Shown here piece by piece: positions 47,601 to 57,960 of a stretch of DNA of 64,000 nt. The notes under the pieces were generated by a model that made no database searches, was not told the origin of the DNA, and saw only the letters and a list, made by a program, of their open reading frames with translations. The position numbers and the translations under genes were made by a program. How positions within the stretch are numbered: the first letter of the stretch is position 1; each line of letters opens with the position of its first letter. Origin of the DNA: Motiliproteus sp. MSK22-1 (lineage in GTDB: Bacteria; Pseudomonadota; Gammaproteobacteria; Pseudomonadales; Balneatricaceae); contig NZ_MIEQ01000078.1 of NCBI RefSeq assembly GCF_001968815.1, positions 62,001 to 126,000 of the forward strand. Reading direction: 5' to 3'.

Positions 47601-49067
47601 ATCACCCATGGAGCCAACGGCTTCCTGAGCCATTTCCACCAGTGGTCGAATCACCTGATCCCGTTCTTCAAAAGACACCTGATACATTTTCATGTGGGTC
47701 TTCAGCTGATCAGGAGAGAACACTTTAAACTCAAGATCCTGATCGCGCATGGTGGCTTCAAGGCGTGTTGATTGCTGTCTTAGCCACTGTTTATAGGGGT
47801 TGGCACTCTTCAGGCGATTATCTACATCCTCGGTGTGCAGAACTTCACCTGTTTGAGTGTCAATAGCCAGTATCTGCCCAGGGCCGATACGTCCTTTAGC
47901 GACAACATCTTCCGGCTTGTAATTATAGGTGCCGACTTCAGATGCAGTGCAGATAATACCGTCCGTTGTCATCACCCAACGGGAAGGGCGCAAACCATTG
48001 CGATCAAGCATGCAGACAGCAGTCCGGCCATCGGTCATCACCAATCCTGCAGGGCCATCCCAAGGCTCCATGTGCATAGAGTTATACTCATAGAAAGCCC
48101 TGAGTTCCGGATCCATGGTATCGACATTCTGCCATGCGGGTGGAATAAGCATTCGCACTGCCCGATAGATTTCCATGCCGCCAGCAGTCATCAATTCAAC
48201 CATATTGTCGAGGCTGGAAGAGTCGGAGCCGGTTGTGTTGACGATTGGGTGCAGTTCCTGGAGGTTAGGCAACAACTCTGTTTCGAACTTACTGGATCGG
48301 GCGTTGGCCCAGTTTCGGTTACCTTCTACGGTGTTAATTTCGCCATTATGGGCAATTGTTCGGAACGGTTGAGCCAGGGGCCAACGTGGGGCTGTGTTGG
48401 TTGAGAAGCGCTGGTGATATACGCAAATTGCGGTTTCCAATCGCTCATCACCTAAATCCTGGTAGAAACTGGTGAGATCTGCAGGCATTACCAAGCCTTT
48501 ATACGAAAGCACCGTGTTGGACAGGCTACATACGTAAAAATCTTGCTCTTCGGAAAGAGCCAGCTCTGCTTTTCGGCGAGCAACATAGAGGCTAACGGTG
48601 AGCTCTTGTGTTGTTTTGTCATGACTATTGACAAATACCTGTTCGATCCTTGGTAACGTTTCCAAGGCGATGGGTCCACATGAAGAAGAATCGATAGGAA
48701 CTTCTCGCCAGCCGACTAACTCAAGCCCTTGGGCTTTGAGTTCTTTATTCATCTGAGCACGGGCAGCATCTGCTCTGACAGTATCCTGGGGCAGGAACAC
48801 CATGCCCACACCGTATTGCTCTGACAGTGTTGCGGAAAAGCACTCGCTTGCTTGAGTACGTAAGAAGCTGTCGGGCATCTGCATTAACAGGCCACAACCG
48901 TCGCCGGTTTTGCCGTCAGCAGCAATGCCTCCGCGGTGGGTCATACAAGTCAGGGACTCAATGGCCTTGAGCAATAGTTCGTGACTACGCTCCCCGCTGA
49001 TATGGGCCATTAGGCCAAAACCACAGTTGTCCTTAAACTCGCCAGGGCGATACAGTCCTGTTTTCAT
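44622..49067 (-). CDS. gltB: glutamate synthase (NADPH) large subunit
   Basis: Makes two glutamates from glutamine and 2-oxoglutarate. The precursor has a short propeptide before the catalytic N-terminal Cys ([11 protein letters not shown], Cys15). The class II amidotransferase domain (~15-430) has [17 protein letters not shown]. The FMN-binding synthase domain includes [17 protein letters not shown] and the 3Fe-4S cysteines in [15 protein letters not shown]. The C-terminal GXGXG beta-helix domain ends the protein. 1481 residues, full length. It pairs with gltD. Confidence 0.97.
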   Translation of the reverse strand: MKTGLYRPGEFKDNCGFGLMAHISGERSHELLLKAIESLTCMTHRGGIAADGKTGDGCGLLMQMPDSFLRTQASECFSATLSEQYGVGMVFLPQDTVRADAARAQMNKELKAQGLELVGWREVPIDSSSCGPIALETLPRIEQVFVNSHDKTTQELTVSLYVARRKAELALSEEQDFYVCSLSNTVLSYKGLVMPADLTSFYQDLGDERLETAICVYHQRFSTNTAPRWPLAQPFRTIAHNGEINTVEGNRNWANARSSKFETELLPNLQELHPIVNTTGSDSSSLDNMVELMTAGGMEIYRAVRMLIPPAWQNVDTMDPELRAFYEYNSMHMEPWDGPAGLVMTDGRTAVCMLDRNGLRPSRWVMTTDGIICTASEVGTYNYKPEDVVAKGRIGPGQILAIDTQTGEVLHTEDVDNRLKSANPYKQWLRQQSTRLEATMRDQDLEFKVFSPDQLKTHMKMYQVSFEERDQVIRPLVEMAQEAVGSMGDDTPMAVLSQRVRPITDYFRQQFAQVTNPPIDPLREAVVMSLETCLGAERNVFDDTPEHAHRIILASPVLSARKYQKLYSNELEGFENHYINLNYEPQTGLQSAIENLCDAAEKAVRDGKAILILSDRNIKQGTLPIPAVMATGAVHHRLVKTGLRCDTNIIVDTGSARDSHQMAVLFGFGATAVYPYLAYRVINDMVATGEIQGDEITCHANYRKGINKGLLKILSKMGISTIASYRGAQLFEAIGLSSEVVNLCFKGVASRIEGATFYDFQREQELLAENAWKLRKPIDQGGMLKFVHGKEYHAYNPDVVKNIQKAVQENNPGAYEEYAALVNQRPVATLRDLFKLKQVTPISLDEVEPVTEIFKRFDSAAMSLGALSPEAHEALAMAMNDLGGRSNSGEGGEDPARYGTNRRSKIKQIASGRFGVTPHYLVNADVLQIKVAQGAKPGEGGQLPGGKVNELIAKLRYSVPGVTLISPPPHHDIYSIEDLAQLIFDLKQVNPEALVSVKLVSRPGVGTIAAGVAKAYADLITISGYDGGTAASPLTSIRHAGSPWEIGLSETHQALSINGLRDKVRVQTDGGLKTGLDVVKAAILGAESFGFGTLPMVALGCKYLRICHLNNCATGVATQQDYLRSKHFIGTVEMVKQLFTFIAEETRQWMAKLGVRSLEELVGRTDLMEILPGTTDKQKGLDLTPILENDYVDSGKPQTCQVEKNPPFDPGTLNQNIVATCRDAVNGKHGGEFEFTITNCDRSVGATLSGEVAKLYGNKGMSDKPLSLRFNGVAGQSFGVWNAGGLNLYLEGDANDYVGKGMAGGKIVICPPTGSAFETQKTSIVGNTCLYGATGGQMFAAGCAGERFGVRNSGASAVIEGAGDHCCEYMTGGLITVLGNTGYNFGAGMTGGFAYVLDLDRSFVDKYNHELVEIHRISNYSMEEYRNHLRSVISEYCDETQSNWGQHILENFDDYIAKFWLVKPKAASLGELLDKMRTRPE

Positions 49068-49244
49068 AAGCAGTTCTCACTCAAACATTCTTTACAATCA
49101 ACCGGTTAGGAAGAGCCACAAGGTGCGGTGGAAAAGACCGGCTGACAAAAAGGGACCAGCATTTTACCTGTGAAAGGGCCTGAGGACAAATTAATCGATT
49201 TTTTTGGCCCGGGTGAGTAAGATCGGCACGGTATTTGCCGTCAA

Positions 49245-51038
49245 TTATTTTTTACGACGAATGTCATCCTGGACTCCTTGAACGCTTCGTGCCCATGGAT
49301 TGTTTTTGCGTATATCCGCAGGAAGAGACTTCGCTGCTGCAATTGCTTTATCCCGGTTTGCGTACCTGCCGTATACCACGACATACCAGGGTTTCCCTTT
49401 GTAGATCGTCGAAAAATAGTAGAAGTTATCGCGGTTTTTCTGAGATTCAATGAATTGTACAACGCTCTGCTGCTTTCGTGCCCCAAGCATTTGTAAGGTG
49501 TAATTCTTGGCATCCCAGCTCATCAGCTCTTTTTCCCGTAAATAGGGGGATGCAGGTTGATTTTTGGTTGCAAGCTTTGTTTTGGGCGGTTTAATCGAGA
49601 CAGGCTTTGAAGGGGGGCTTACGGCGGCTGATTTTGCCGGTATCTGAAGAACCAGTTTTTTGGATGCTGGAGCACTCTGCTTCGATGTTTGATTAGCTGC
49701 TAAGGAACTTGAGTCTGATTCCTTGACAGGAGCCGCTTTTAAGTTGCTATTACTCTTGTCATCAGGAACCGGTTTCGGTGATTGATTGGATTGTGGCTTG
49801 ACGGTCTGCGCTGCTATGGGTTGTGGTGTTTCTGGTGCAATCCGGTCTTTCTTGTCAGTCTGTAATTTGATACTAGGTAATTCGGGTTGAATTGTCTGTG
49901 GCTTCGGCGTTGATCCAGGACTTGTCTCTGGTTTAGAGGTAATAACGTTTGTATTTGCCGTGCTGGTTTCTGTTTTGGAAAATTGCTGAATACTCGCTTG
50001 AGATTCTGCTTGCAGTTGTGCTTCTGCTTCTTTTAATCGCTGCTCAAGAGATTGATCCAGCTCAGCTATGGCTGACTGATCCACCTGCTGAGTGCTGGTT
50101 GGTAGTGGCAAGTTAACCCGAATTCTGTCTGAACTTTCCTCTATCTGTGCATCTGGTACCAGTATCCAGCCAATAAATGCAATGGATGCAACTGCTGAAA
50201 ACAGTAGTAGATGAAGTTTTGGAAATTGGTTCCAGGATGATCCCTGGGGCGGGGTTTTTACCTTCTCAACTGCTCCTGAAAGCAGTTTATCCATCGCTTT
50301 AGGTACTCGACCGGGTAAACCTAAGGACTCCCGATGGATAGTTTCCAGCTGCTGTTGGCTTAGGTCATTAATTGCTGAACCATATTTGTGTTGTAAAAGC
50401 CCTTGAATCTCTTCCAGGTTAAAAGAGCGTAGCTCAACAAAATGGCAACTCGATTCCACGGTCTCTTTGAATCTGTAATCAGTATTCAGTTTCTCAGCTA
50501 GTTTTGGGGTTGCAAAAAAGACCAGGTGAGGACGGGCGTCTGGATTTCTGATTGATGGCAATAGTTTCAAAAGCAGTTCGAGGCCATCATCATTAAGGCG
50601 ATCACCATCGTCTACAATAATTAAGAATTGTCGGGAGGTCTCCTGTAACAGATCAGCATGCTGGTAGATTGCTTGAAGTTTGGCTTCGTTTGAAGAGGGG
50701 GGCGCCAGATCAATACCTAATTGCTCGACCAGTTGTTCCAGTATTTCAGAAATACCAGTGTTTGTGGTAATCGAAAGGTAACAGGCGCAGACGCCAGTAT
50801 CCTCGTCATTAGGAAACAGCTGCTTTGATAAAATTGTTTTACCACTGCCTGCTGGACCCAGAACAATCTGGATAAAATTACTATAGCGACTGAGGTGTTC
50901 AAGTTTCTCCAGTATCTGTACATGGAAAGGAGGCAAGTAGTGCTCGCCTTGTTCCGTTTCCAGGAGAAGCGTTGGCGCAAGGTCAGCCATGTTTTCGGAA
51001 AATCCATTGGCGTTTGATTCGGATCTTGTTCCCAACAT
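49245..51038 (-). CDS. damX: DamX-like protein: AAA ATPase domain, membrane helix and SPOR domain
   Basis: Cell-division-associated protein of 597 residues. Residues ~20-270 form an ExeA-like AAA domain with Walker A GPAGSGKTILSKQLF and Walker B FLIIVDDGDRL. TM at ~285-300 (LHLLLFSAVASIAFIGWILV) is followed by a long S/P/K/Q-rich periplasmic linker. The C-terminal SPOR domain (~515-590) has YTLQMLGARKQQSVVQFI and PWYVVVYGRYANRDKAIAAA, which would bind septal peptidoglycan. The position after aroK-aroB is the standard damX locus. The intact ATPase motifs suggest nucleotide binding; its role is unclear. Confidence 0.88.
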   Translation of the reverse strand: MLGTRSESNANGFSENMADLAPTLLLETEQGEHYLPPFHVQILEKLEHLSRYSNFIQIVLGPAGSGKTILSKQLFPNDEDTGVCACYLSITTNTGISEILEQLVEQLGIDLAPPSSNEAKLQAIYQHADLLQETSRQFLIIVDDGDRLNDDGLELLLKLLPSIRNPDARPHLVFFATPKLAEKLNTDYRFKETVESSCHFVELRSFNLEEIQGLLQHKYGSAINDLSQQQLETIHRESLGLPGRVPKAMDKLLSGAVEKVKTPPQGSSWNQFPKLHLLLFSAVASIAFIGWILVPDAQIEESSDRIRVNLPLPTSTQQVDQSAIAELDQSLEQRLKEAEAQLQAESQASIQQFSKTETSTANTNVITSKPETSPGSTPKPQTIQPELPSIKLQTDKKDRIAPETPQPIAAQTVKPQSNQSPKPVPDDKSNSNLKAAPVKESDSSSLAANQTSKQSAPASKKLVLQIPAKSAAVSPPSKPVSIKPPKTKLATKNQPASPYLREKELMSWDAKNYTLQMLGARKQQSVVQFIESQKNRDNFYYFSTIYKGKPWYVVVYGRYANRDKAIAAAKSLPADIRKNNPWARSVQGVQDDIRRKK

Positions 51039-51145
51039 GCCTGGTGCCTACAAAAATCTAATTACAAAGTTATTCTGCAATGTCTGACAAGGAATTTGTT
51101 TACCGACGTTGCTGCCCAAAAAAGCTCTCTTTCTGCGGCGGCTCT

Positions 51146-52225
51146 CTACCCGGTTGCTTCATCAAGTGTGGCCTGGAGATCGGCTGATGGAAAATCAGCT
51201 GTGACAACTCCTTGTCCCAGGGCTTTTAATAAAATCAGTCGTAACTGTCCATCTAACACCTTTTTATCCACGGACATGAGTTTGAAAAAATCGTCTGAGG
51301 ACATTTTAGTTGGTGGTTCTAAGGGCAGAGAGGCTGCTCTTAATATGGATTTTATTCTCTCAACATCAGTAGCGCTCAGCCATCCTAAGCGTTGTGACAA
51401 CTGGGCGGCCAATACAGTTCCTGCTGATACTGCTTCACCATGAAGCCAGCCCCCATAACCAACATGGGCCTCGATAGCGTGGCCAAAGGTATGGCCTAGA
51501 TTCAACAGTGCCCTTTTTCCAGTTTCTTTTTCATCTTCTGCTACAACCTGTGCTTTGATCTCACAGCAGCGACGAATGGTATCTGCCAGAATCTGGGGGT
51601 CTCTATTGAGCAGCGATTGCATGTTGTGTTCTAGCCAGTTAAGAAACTCTAAATCCAGTATCAGTCCATATTTGATGACTTCCGCAATGCCTGCTGAGAG
51701 TTCGTTGTCCGGTAAGGTATTGAGAGTGTTGGTGTCTATCACCACAGCTTGGGGTTGATGGAACGCCCCTATCATGTTCTTTCCTAAAGGGTGGTTGACG
51801 CCTGTTTTACCGCCCACAGAAGAATCAACCTGAGAGAGTAGAGTTGTCGGGATCTGAATGAACTCGACCCCTCGTTGATAGCATGCCGCAGCAAACCCCG
51901 TCATATCACCAACAACCCCTCCACCTAGGGCGACTAGGGTTGTTGTGCGATTGTGTCGTTCAGATAGCAGCTGACTAAATATCAGGTCGAGAGTAGCCAG
52001 ATTTTTGTAGCTTTCACCGTCGGGTAACACCACTGTAGAAACAAGCTTATCTGCTAACGCGGATTTGACCTGTTCAAGATATAGGGGTGCCACTGTCTCA
52101 TTGCTTACAATCATGACCTGTCTTGAGCGGACATAATTTGTCCAGAGCAGGGCATCGGAAATGATATCCTGGCCAATAAAAATAGGGTATGAGCGATCGC
52201 CAAGATCAACAACGAGTTGGTGCAT
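51146..52225 (-). CDS. aroB: 3-dehydroquinate synthase
   Basis: Second step of the shikimate pathway, forming 3-dehydroquinate from DAHP with NAD and a divalent metal. The start [19 protein letters not shown] at ATG 52225 matches the family N-terminus better than the longer frame to 52273. Conserved blocks are [50 protein letters not shown] and the metal-site [12 protein letters not shown]. 359 residues. It lies 19 bp after aroK. Confidence 0.96.
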   Translation of the reverse strand: MHQLVVDLGDRSYPIFIGQDIISDALLWTNYVRSRQVMIVSNETVAPLYLEQVKSALADKLVSTVVLPDGESYKNLATLDLIFSQLLSERHNRTTTLVALGGGVVGDMTGFAAACYQRGVEFIQIPTTLLSQVDSSVGGKTGVNHPLGKNMIGAFHQPQAVVIDTNTLNTLPDNELSAGIAEVIKYGLILDLEFLNWLEHNMQSLLNRDPQILADTIRRCCEIKAQVVAEDEKETGKRALLNLGHTFGHAIEAHVGYGGWLHGEAVSAGTVLAAQLSQRLGWLSATDVERIKSILRAASLPLEPPTKMSSDDFFKLMSVDKKVLDGQLRLILLKALGQGVVTADFPSADLQATLDEATG

Positions 52226-52244
52226 TTGGGAGTAGGCCTCTATA

Positions 52245-52748
52245 TCATTTGTCCAGATACTGCAGTATCTCACGAACTACCGCTCTGGGTCTTCGTCCGT
52301 CAGTTTTTACTAAATAGTCACAACATTCCTGATAGATTGGGTCGCGAATAGCCATAAGGTCTGAGAGAACCCGGGCAGGGTTATCCGCTTGCAGCAAGGG
52401 CCTGTTCCGATCCTTGGCGGTTCGTTCAATCTGCTGCTCAACAGAAGCATGGAGATATATAACTGTTCCTCGTGATTGCAGATATTTACGGTTTTCTTCT
52501 CGTAATATCGCACCACCTCCTGTTGCCAGGACCAGTCCGGAAAGGGATGACAGATCATTTATTGCAGCGCTCTCGCGACGGCGAAAGCCATCCTCCCCTT
52601 CAACATCAAAAATCCAGGGGATGTCGGCACCCGCCCGATCTTCAACCTCCTTGTCTGAGTCTTTGAATTCCAGATAGAGTTCTTTAGAAAGAAGGCGGCC
52701 TATGGTGCTCTTGCCAGCGCCCATAGGCCCAATAAGAAAAATATTCAA
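52245..52748 (-). CDS. aroK: shikimate kinase
   Basis: Phosphorylates shikimate at the 3-position. The P-loop is [15 protein letters not shown], shikimate-binding residues lie in [10 protein letters not shown] and [15 protein letters not shown] is present, and the lid Arg is in RNRPLL. The only usable start is TTG at 52748, since a TAA lies two codons upstream and the next Met is inside the P-loop. The product is a few residues shorter at its N-terminus than E. coli AroK. It sits between pilQ and aroB. Confidence 0.95.
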   Translation of the reverse strand: MNIFLIGPMGAGKSTIGRLLSKELYLEFKDSDKEVEDRAGADIPWIFDVEGEDGFRRRESAAINDLSSLSGLVLATGGGAILREENRKYLQSRGTVIYLHASVEQQIERTAKDRNRPLLQADNPARVLSDLMAIRDPIYQECCDYLVKTDGRRPRAVVREILQYLDK

Positions 52749-52771
52749 TGCTTACAGCGTCATCCACGAAG

Positions 52772-54871
52772 CTAACGTGCGGTGACAGACTCCTCGATAA
52801 TTTTAGGGGTGATAAAGATTAACAGTTCAACTTTGTTATCTTTGTTCAATGTATGCCGGAAGAGATTGCCGACTATTGGCAGGTCACCAAAAAAGGGTGT
52901 TTTTGCCAGACTGCGGGATGTTTCATTTTTAAAGACTCCACCCAACACAACGGTTTCACCGTTATCGACCAGTACTTGAGTTTCTAGCTCGTTAGTATCA
53001 ATGCCGACTTCTCCGTTGGGCAAAGTTTCACCAACAGAGTCTTGATTAACCTTAAGATCAAGGATCAACCGATTATCCGGTGTAATTTGAGGGGTCACAT
53101 CCAATGATAATACGACATCTTTAAATTCAATGCTTACTTCCCCATCTTCCACCGTTTGAAATGGAATCTCATTACCTGACTGGATTCTAGCTTGCTTCCC
53201 GTTAGCAGTAATGATCTTTGGTTGCGATATAACTTCAGCCTGGCCATCAGCTTCCAGGGCTGATATTTGGAAACCCAGAAATAAATCGTTGTTACCGAAA
53301 CCAATGGCAAAATTGGATGCACCGGTTGTTGTTGCACCCAAATCGACATTAAGAGTCGTTGGAATTTCAGTAATGGGGAGCCCTCCGCCAGCTCGTCTGA
53401 CATCATCCATTCCAGAACCGATAACGACTCTGTTACTGCCGTCATTTACGCCGCCAAGGCTCCACTGGACTCCCAGATCTTTGGTGGCGTCAGTGGATAC
53501 AGTTACTATTCGTGCTTCGATCATTACTTGTCGGACTGGAACATCCAGTTTCTTTAACGCGCGCCTCACTTTGGCGATGTTTCGATCCGTATCCTGAATC
53601 AGCAACATATTGGTACGAGGATCAGGTTTCATGCTGCCTCGTTCAGATAGCATGCCTTGTTCACTGCTTAATAGAGCGGCGATCTCGGCTGCTTTGGCAT
53701 AGTTAACCTGCAAAAACAGAGTGTTCAACGGAGCTAATTCTGCTACCTGTTTATTGGTTTCCAGCTCAAATCGCTCACGTTCGGCAATTTCTGAAGCAGG
53801 AGCGACCATCATGACATTGCCTATAACACGCTTGTCGAGACTTTTGGTTTTTAATACTAGCTCTAGTGCCTGGTCCCAGGGAACGTTTTTTAAACGAAGG
53901 GTAATATTGCCGCCAACCGTATCGCTCACTACAAGATTCAGATCGGTTACGTCAGCAATGATCTGAAGTACTGAGCGAATATCGATGTCCTGGAAGTTTA
54001 AGCTGAGCTTCTCTCCGGTATAGGGAAACTTTTCACGTTGTAGCTGATCTGCTTCAGCATCAGTAATTGGTTTAAAGTCAATTACTAACTGGTTTTCTGA
54101 CTGATAGGCAAGGTAGTCATAAGGCTGTGCAGAGGGTTTGATCAGTATGCTGGTGTTGTTGCCATTCCCCATAGCGTCTATAAACGTGATTGGAGTTGAG
54201 AAGTCCTGAACATCTATGCGCTGCTCCAGATCGGCGGGAATCTGAGCACCAATCAGATTGACAATAACGTTGGAACCCTCTTCAACGATATCCACACCTG
54301 CTTTACTGTCCGTAAGGGTAATCAATATGCGCCCCAAATCCCCTTCGATACGCCGAAAATCAATACTTTGAATTGTAGTTCTGGCGGAAGCCGCTTGGGC
54401 GGTTAACGTTTTCTTTGGGGATACCGATGCATCTGATGATCGGGCGACTGTGCCCGAGCCAAATACAATAAAAAGACTGTTTTCTTCAATATAGGCATCG
54501 TATTCCGTTGCTTCGTAAAGATTGGCTATCAGTCGGACTCGACCTTTTACTTCGGCTAAATTGACACTATCCACCTGGCCGCTCTTTATATCGAGGTTCT
54601 TGGTACCAAGGCCATTCTTTACGCCCCATAAATCAAGGACAACTCTTGCCGGGTTTTCAATCATATAGGAGCGAGGGATTGGCGGAGGGGCATCAAAATC
54701 GATACGAAGCTCCATTTTATTGCCTGGCAGTGCAACAAATGAGGTATCGGTGATTGTTGCATCGGCTTGGACTTTGTTACTAAGAGTGATACTGCTCAAG
54801 GTAAAGACAAGACAGGTCAGTACCATCAAAGAGGTTAAATGAGTGTATGTTTGTTTGATAGCTGACCCCAT
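52772..54871 (-). CDS. pilQ: type IV pilus secretin PilQ
   Basis: Outer-membrane secretin through which the type IV pilus passes. A signal peptide ending VQA is followed by two AMIN domains (ALPGNKMELRIDFDAPPP and the IDFRRIEGDLGRILITL region). A secretin/TonB short N-terminal domain (LSLNFQDIDIRSVLQIIADV) and an N1 domain follow. The C-terminal secretin domain includes VPVRQVMIEARIVTV, GNEIPFQTV and LLIFITPKII. The ATG at 54871 has AGAGAG upstream and begins a classical signal peptide. An in-frame start at 54976, 7 nt after pilP, would add 35 atypical residues. Confidence 0.95.
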   Translation of the reverse strand: MGSAIKQTYTHLTSLMVLTCLVFTLSSITLSNKVQADATITDTSFVALPGNKMELRIDFDAPPPIPRSYMIENPARVVLDLWGVKNGLGTKNLDIKSGQVDSVNLAEVKGRVRLIANLYEATEYDAYIEENSLFIVFGSGTVARSSDASVSPKKTLTAQAASARTTIQSIDFRRIEGDLGRILITLTDSKAGVDIVEEGSNVIVNLIGAQIPADLEQRIDVQDFSTPITFIDAMGNGNNTSILIKPSAQPYDYLAYQSENQLVIDFKPITDAEADQLQREKFPYTGEKLSLNFQDIDIRSVLQIIADVTDLNLVVSDTVGGNITLRLKNVPWDQALELVLKTKSLDKRVIGNVMMVAPASEIAERERFELETNKQVAELAPLNTLFLQVNYAKAAEIAALLSSEQGMLSERGSMKPDPRTNMLLIQDTDRNIAKVRRALKKLDVPVRQVMIEARIVTVSTDATKDLGVQWSLGGVNDGSNRVVIGSGMDDVRRAGGGLPITEIPTTLNVDLGATTTGASNFAIGFGNNDLFLGFQISALEADGQAEVISQPKIITANGKQARIQSGNEIPFQTVEDGEVSIEFKDVVLSLDVTPQITPDNRLILDLKVNQDSVGETLPNGEVGIDTNELETQVLVDNGETVVLGGVFKNETSRSLAKTPFFGDLPIVGNLFRHTLNKDNKVELLIFITPKIIEESVTAR

Positions 54872-54983
54872 GGATGCTCTCTTAGTCATTGACGCTGTGC
54901 TTTTTATTGTCGTGTCTACTGATGCTGTATTTATTAACACTTTATTTATTAACGCATTATCTATCAACATAGTCACAAGCCGC

Positions 54984-55592
54984 CTATTCGCTTTTTTCGA
55001 CTAACACCAAATTCCGAGGACGCTTCATCCAGCCATCCCGGCCATTGGGCACAATCTCTACAATATCCAACTGGGTTTCATTTACCTGAGTGATCTCGCC
55101 ATAGTTTCGGCCAAGATAATTACCCTTGTGCACGCGGTGGATCTCACCATTGCCATCCTCTACCAAGGCCATTAACTCGCCTTCCCCAAGCATGTGAATC
55201 GTGCCGACCATTCGTAGAGCCAGAATTTTAAACGCTTCGAGGGGTTCTTTTGGCCTCTCGAAATCAGGCTTTAAGTCATTCTTTACTATTTCCTCCTCTT
55301 CGCTTGGCTCCACCCGAATCAGGGGCTGAAAGGGGCCTCTTAAGCTGGTCGCTCGATAAAGAAAGCTTTCATAGGGTTTAAATTCCGGGAGGGGTTCTAT
55401 AGAGCCAACGGGGGTTTCCTGAGTTTCTTTGACGTATTGGCGGAGGTCATCAAGGCCTTCGACTTGAATGCAGGCTTGCAGGATAAGGCTGACCAGAATC
55501 AGTGAAAATAATCTAAGCGCTGACATGTTGCTATTCTTATTTTTTTCCGCCGCATTATTTGACATTTTAGCGATGTTGCTACTTGTCATCAT
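54984..55592 (-). CDS. pilP: type IV pilus inner-membrane lipoprotein PilP
   Basis: Periplasmic lipoprotein linking the PilN/PilO complex to the PilQ secretin. The signal segment LRLFSLILVSLILQAC ends at the lipobox Cys (about residue 41 from the chosen ATG). It is followed by an unstructured region (LPEFKPYESFLYRA) and a C-terminal beta-domain with MVGTIHMLGEGELMALVEDG and VHKGNYLGRNYG. The ATG at 55592 has AAGGA upstream and overlaps the pilO end by 14 bp. A start at 55526 would give a more usual signal length. Confidence 0.93.
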   Translation of the reverse strand: MMTSSNIAKMSNNAAEKNKNSNMSALRLFSLILVSLILQACIQVEGLDDLRQYVKETQETPVGSIEPLPEFKPYESFLYRATSLRGPFQPLIRVEPSEEEEIVKNDLKPDFERPKEPLEAFKILALRMVGTIHMLGEGELMALVEDGNGEIHRVHKGNYLGRNYGEITQVNETQLDIVEIVPNGRDGWMKRPRNLVLVEKSE

Positions 55593-56181
55593 AACGATAG
55601 GTCCTTGCAGCGATTGTCATACTCAGATCTCCATCCCGGCTGATGGGGGATATAGTGAAATCGTGTAGCGTTACGATCCTGGGCAGAGCAGCAACACCAC
55701 TGACAAATTCACCAAGCTGATGATAGCTTCCTTTTACTTTAATATTAATCGGCAATTCAATGTAAAACTTCACTTTTTTCTCAGGAGCGAGAGAAATAAC
55801 GTCGAAGCTCAAACCACTGTTCTGGCCGATATCGGTAATGTCTTCGAGCAACCCCGGAACTTCTGTATCGGTTGGAAGCTGTTTCAGCAGTTCTGAGAAG
55901 CGTTCTTCCACATCGACCATTTGTTGCTTGAGCGCTTCAAGGTTCGCAACCTGATAAGCCTTGATCCTATACTGATCTTTGAGATCGGGCTCTTTTCTAA
56001 CTTCTTGCTCGTGAGCGGTAACCAAGTCCTTGATATAGAAATGATAGCCCCCGGTAATCCCTGCTATCAAGATCAATAGGTAAAAAACAACTTTAACGCC
56101 GATAGGCCAGGAGCCTGCTGCAGAAAAATCCAGGTTATTGATATCAAAACCGCGGAAGCTATTTTTAAATCCGGTCAGCAT
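55579..56181 (-). CDS. pilO: type IV pilus alignment protein PilO
   Basis: Bitopic inner-membrane protein of the pilus alignment subcomplex. An N-terminal cytosolic stretch is followed by a TM helix (VKVVFYLLILIAGITGGYHF, ~30-49), a coiled-coil region (~60-100) and a ferredoxin-like periplasmic domain with the conserved LPTDTEVPGLLEDI and GSYHQLGEFVSGVAALPRIV. 200 residues. Its ATG overlaps the pilN TGA by one base. Confidence 0.94.
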   Translation of the reverse strand: MLTGFKNSFRGFDINNLDFSAAGSWPIGVKVVFYLLILIAGITGGYHFYIKDLVTAHEQEVRKEPDLKDQYRIKAYQVANLEALKQQMVDVEERFSELLKQLPTDTEVPGLLEDITDIGQNSGLSFDVISLAPEKKVKFYIELPINIKVKGSYHQLGEFVSGVAALPRIVTLHDFTISPISRDGDLSMTIAARTYRYDDK

Positions 56182-56735
56182 CAGGAACCCTCCTCTGGCT
56201 TTGGCTTGGAAAGGCTAACTTGCATATTGAAGTTCTTTAGATCTTCTCCCTGACCTACGCTGCTAAGGTTCGGCTCGCCAAACCAGGGGGAGCGATTCAG
56301 GCTCCTCATTAGCTGAGAAACATCTTTATTAGCTTGCGCGCTGCCGTTTACCTTAAGAATATTCCCACTACGGGACAGGGAGGTGTAATAGAGCTCTTCA
56401 GGAAGAACTCTAACGAGTTCATCAAACACACGCACAATGACGGGTCGGTTGCCCTGTAAATCCTGAATGGCCTGCAGGCGTTCCAACAATCGTGCCCGCT
56501 TTTCCTTAAGCTCCTTTATTTCCTTGATTTTGCTATCAAGATTTGCCATTTCCTGGCGGAGGTAATCGTTACGTTGTTTTTGCTTAATAGTCTGGGATTC
56601 GATGTAAGCACCGGCTCCATATACAACAGCACCTGCCAATATAACAAACAGGAGGCTGTAAAGAGAGAAGCGCTGTTGTCGGTCTTTTCGACGATCTTCA
56701 CGCCAAGGGCGCAGATTGATAAGCGTGTTAGCCAT
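56181..56735 (-). CDS. pilN: type IV pilus assembly protein PilN
   Basis: Inner-membrane partner of PilO. The N-terminal cytosolic motif INLRPWREDRRKDR is the conserved INLLPWR-type peptide that binds PilM. It is followed by a TM helix (LLFVILAGAVVYGAGAYI), a coiled coil and a PilN periplasmic domain with RPVIVRVFDELVRVLPEELY. 184 residues. It follows pilM by 2 bp and overlaps pilO by one base. Confidence 0.94.
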   Translation of the reverse strand: MANTLINLRPWREDRRKDRQQRFSLYSLLFVILAGAVVYGAGAYIESQTIKQKQRNDYLRQEMANLDSKIKEIKELKEKRARLLERLQAIQDLQGNRPVIVRVFDELVRVLPEELYYTSLSRSGNILKVNGSAQANKDVSQLMRSLNRSPWFGEPNLSSVGQGEDLKNFNMQVSLSKPKPEEGS

Positions 56736-56737
56736 GA

Positions 56738-57799
56738 TTATCCCTCAAAGCTCCGCAATGCCAAGCCACAGGCCAGCAGTAAGGAGCTGGAGTCTGCTTC
56801 GAACTTGGTTCGGTTAACTTTAGAACCTAGCTTCATTCCGCTAAACGGATTCGCCACCTGTGTGTTGATTCCCAGCTCTTGTTCTACTGTTTTATCTAAA
56901 TCTGATAATGCTGACACACCTCCTGATAGCAATAGAATATCCAGTTCAGCGTGCGTACCTGAGGAATAAAAGAACTGCAGGGATCTGGATATCTGCTGTG
57001 CAGCGGTTTGTTTAAAGGGCTCAACATAACCTCTGACAAGGTCTTCAGGGAGGCTTCCTTCTTTTTTGGCCCGTTCAACCTCGTCAGCACTCATATCAGC
57101 AACCTGACTGAGGTTGTGGGTAAGGTCATTGCCACCAAAGACTTGCTCACGACTGTACACAACCTTCCCTTCTTCAAGGACATAGAGAGACATACTACTG
57201 GCACCAATATCTATCAGGCCGACGGTCTTTCCTTCAAGGTCATGGGATTCGCTGAGCAGTGGAAATGTCCGTTCCAGGGCGTAGGTGTCAATATCTATGA
57301 CATCGCATTGCAGACCTGCGCCATTTACCGAATCTTCTCTGGACTGCACACTATCCTGACGGCAGGCGACCAGTAAAACGTCATTTATCTCTGGGTCTGT
57401 GGCGGATTGACCACGAATCTGAAAATCAATAGCAACTTCGTCCAGAGGATAGGGGATAAATTGATCCGCTTCGACTTTAATCTGCTCTTCCAGCTCATCC
57501 TCAGTAAACGAACGGCTAAACTCAAGGTCTTTGACAATCACTACAGAAGCAGGTACTGAAGTGATAGCCATTTTATTTCGAGACCCCGAAATACGAACGC
57601 CTTTTTTAAGGGCCTCGGCAACAATCGGTACTTCTTGAACGTTGTTATCGATTACTGCCCCTTCGGGCAAGTGAACAACGGCATAAGAGTCAATTTTATA
57701 GCCCTTGGAAAGTTGGGACAGTCCAAGGACTTTCACGAAGGAGGAGCCAATATCGACTCCTAGCAATGGTTTGGATTTTGTTTTAAAAAGGTTTGTCAC
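56738..57799 (-). CDS. pilM: type IV pilus assembly ATPase-fold protein PilM
   Basis: Cytosolic actin-like (FtsA-fold) protein that binds the PilN tail. Nucleotide-binding motifs are LLGVDIGSSFVKVLGLS near the start, GLIDIGASSMSLYV in the middle and ILLSGGVSALSDLDK later, with CGLALRSFEG at the end. The GTG at 57799 is the probable start (AAGGA seven bases upstream), giving 353 residues, the usual PilM length; the frame is open further to 57856. First gene of pilMNOPQ, divergent from mrcA. Confidence 0.95.
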   Translation of the reverse strand: MTNLFKTKSKPLLGVDIGSSFVKVLGLSQLSKGYKIDSYAVVHLPEGAVIDNNVQEVPIVAEALKKGVRISGSRNKMAITSVPASVVIVKDLEFSRSFTEDELEEQIKVEADQFIPYPLDEVAIDFQIRGQSATDPEINDVLLVACRQDSVQSREDSVNGAGLQCDVIDIDTYALERTFPLLSESHDLEGKTVGLIDIGASSMSLYVLEEGKVVYSREQVFGGNDLTHNLSQVADMSADEVERAKKEGSLPEDLVRGYVEPFKQTAAQQISRSLQFFYSSGTHAELDILLLSGGVSALSDLDKTVEQELGINTQVANPFSGMKLGSKVNRTKFEADSSSLLLACGLALRSFEG

Positions 57800-57960
57800 C
57801 GAATAATCCTTAGTCCACGTGGTCCAATCGGCTGAGCTCCGGTTTGTTTCCGGCAATTATAGGATATTTAACGCTATCCTATTTCGAATTTAGCATCAAA
57901 ACTGGCATTATTATATATAGCTATTGTATATCACGTTGAATATACCAACTTTAGGTTATC

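Noticed and set aside
47835-48404. 189-codon plus-strand frame inside gltB
   Set aside because: Antisense shadow of gltB.
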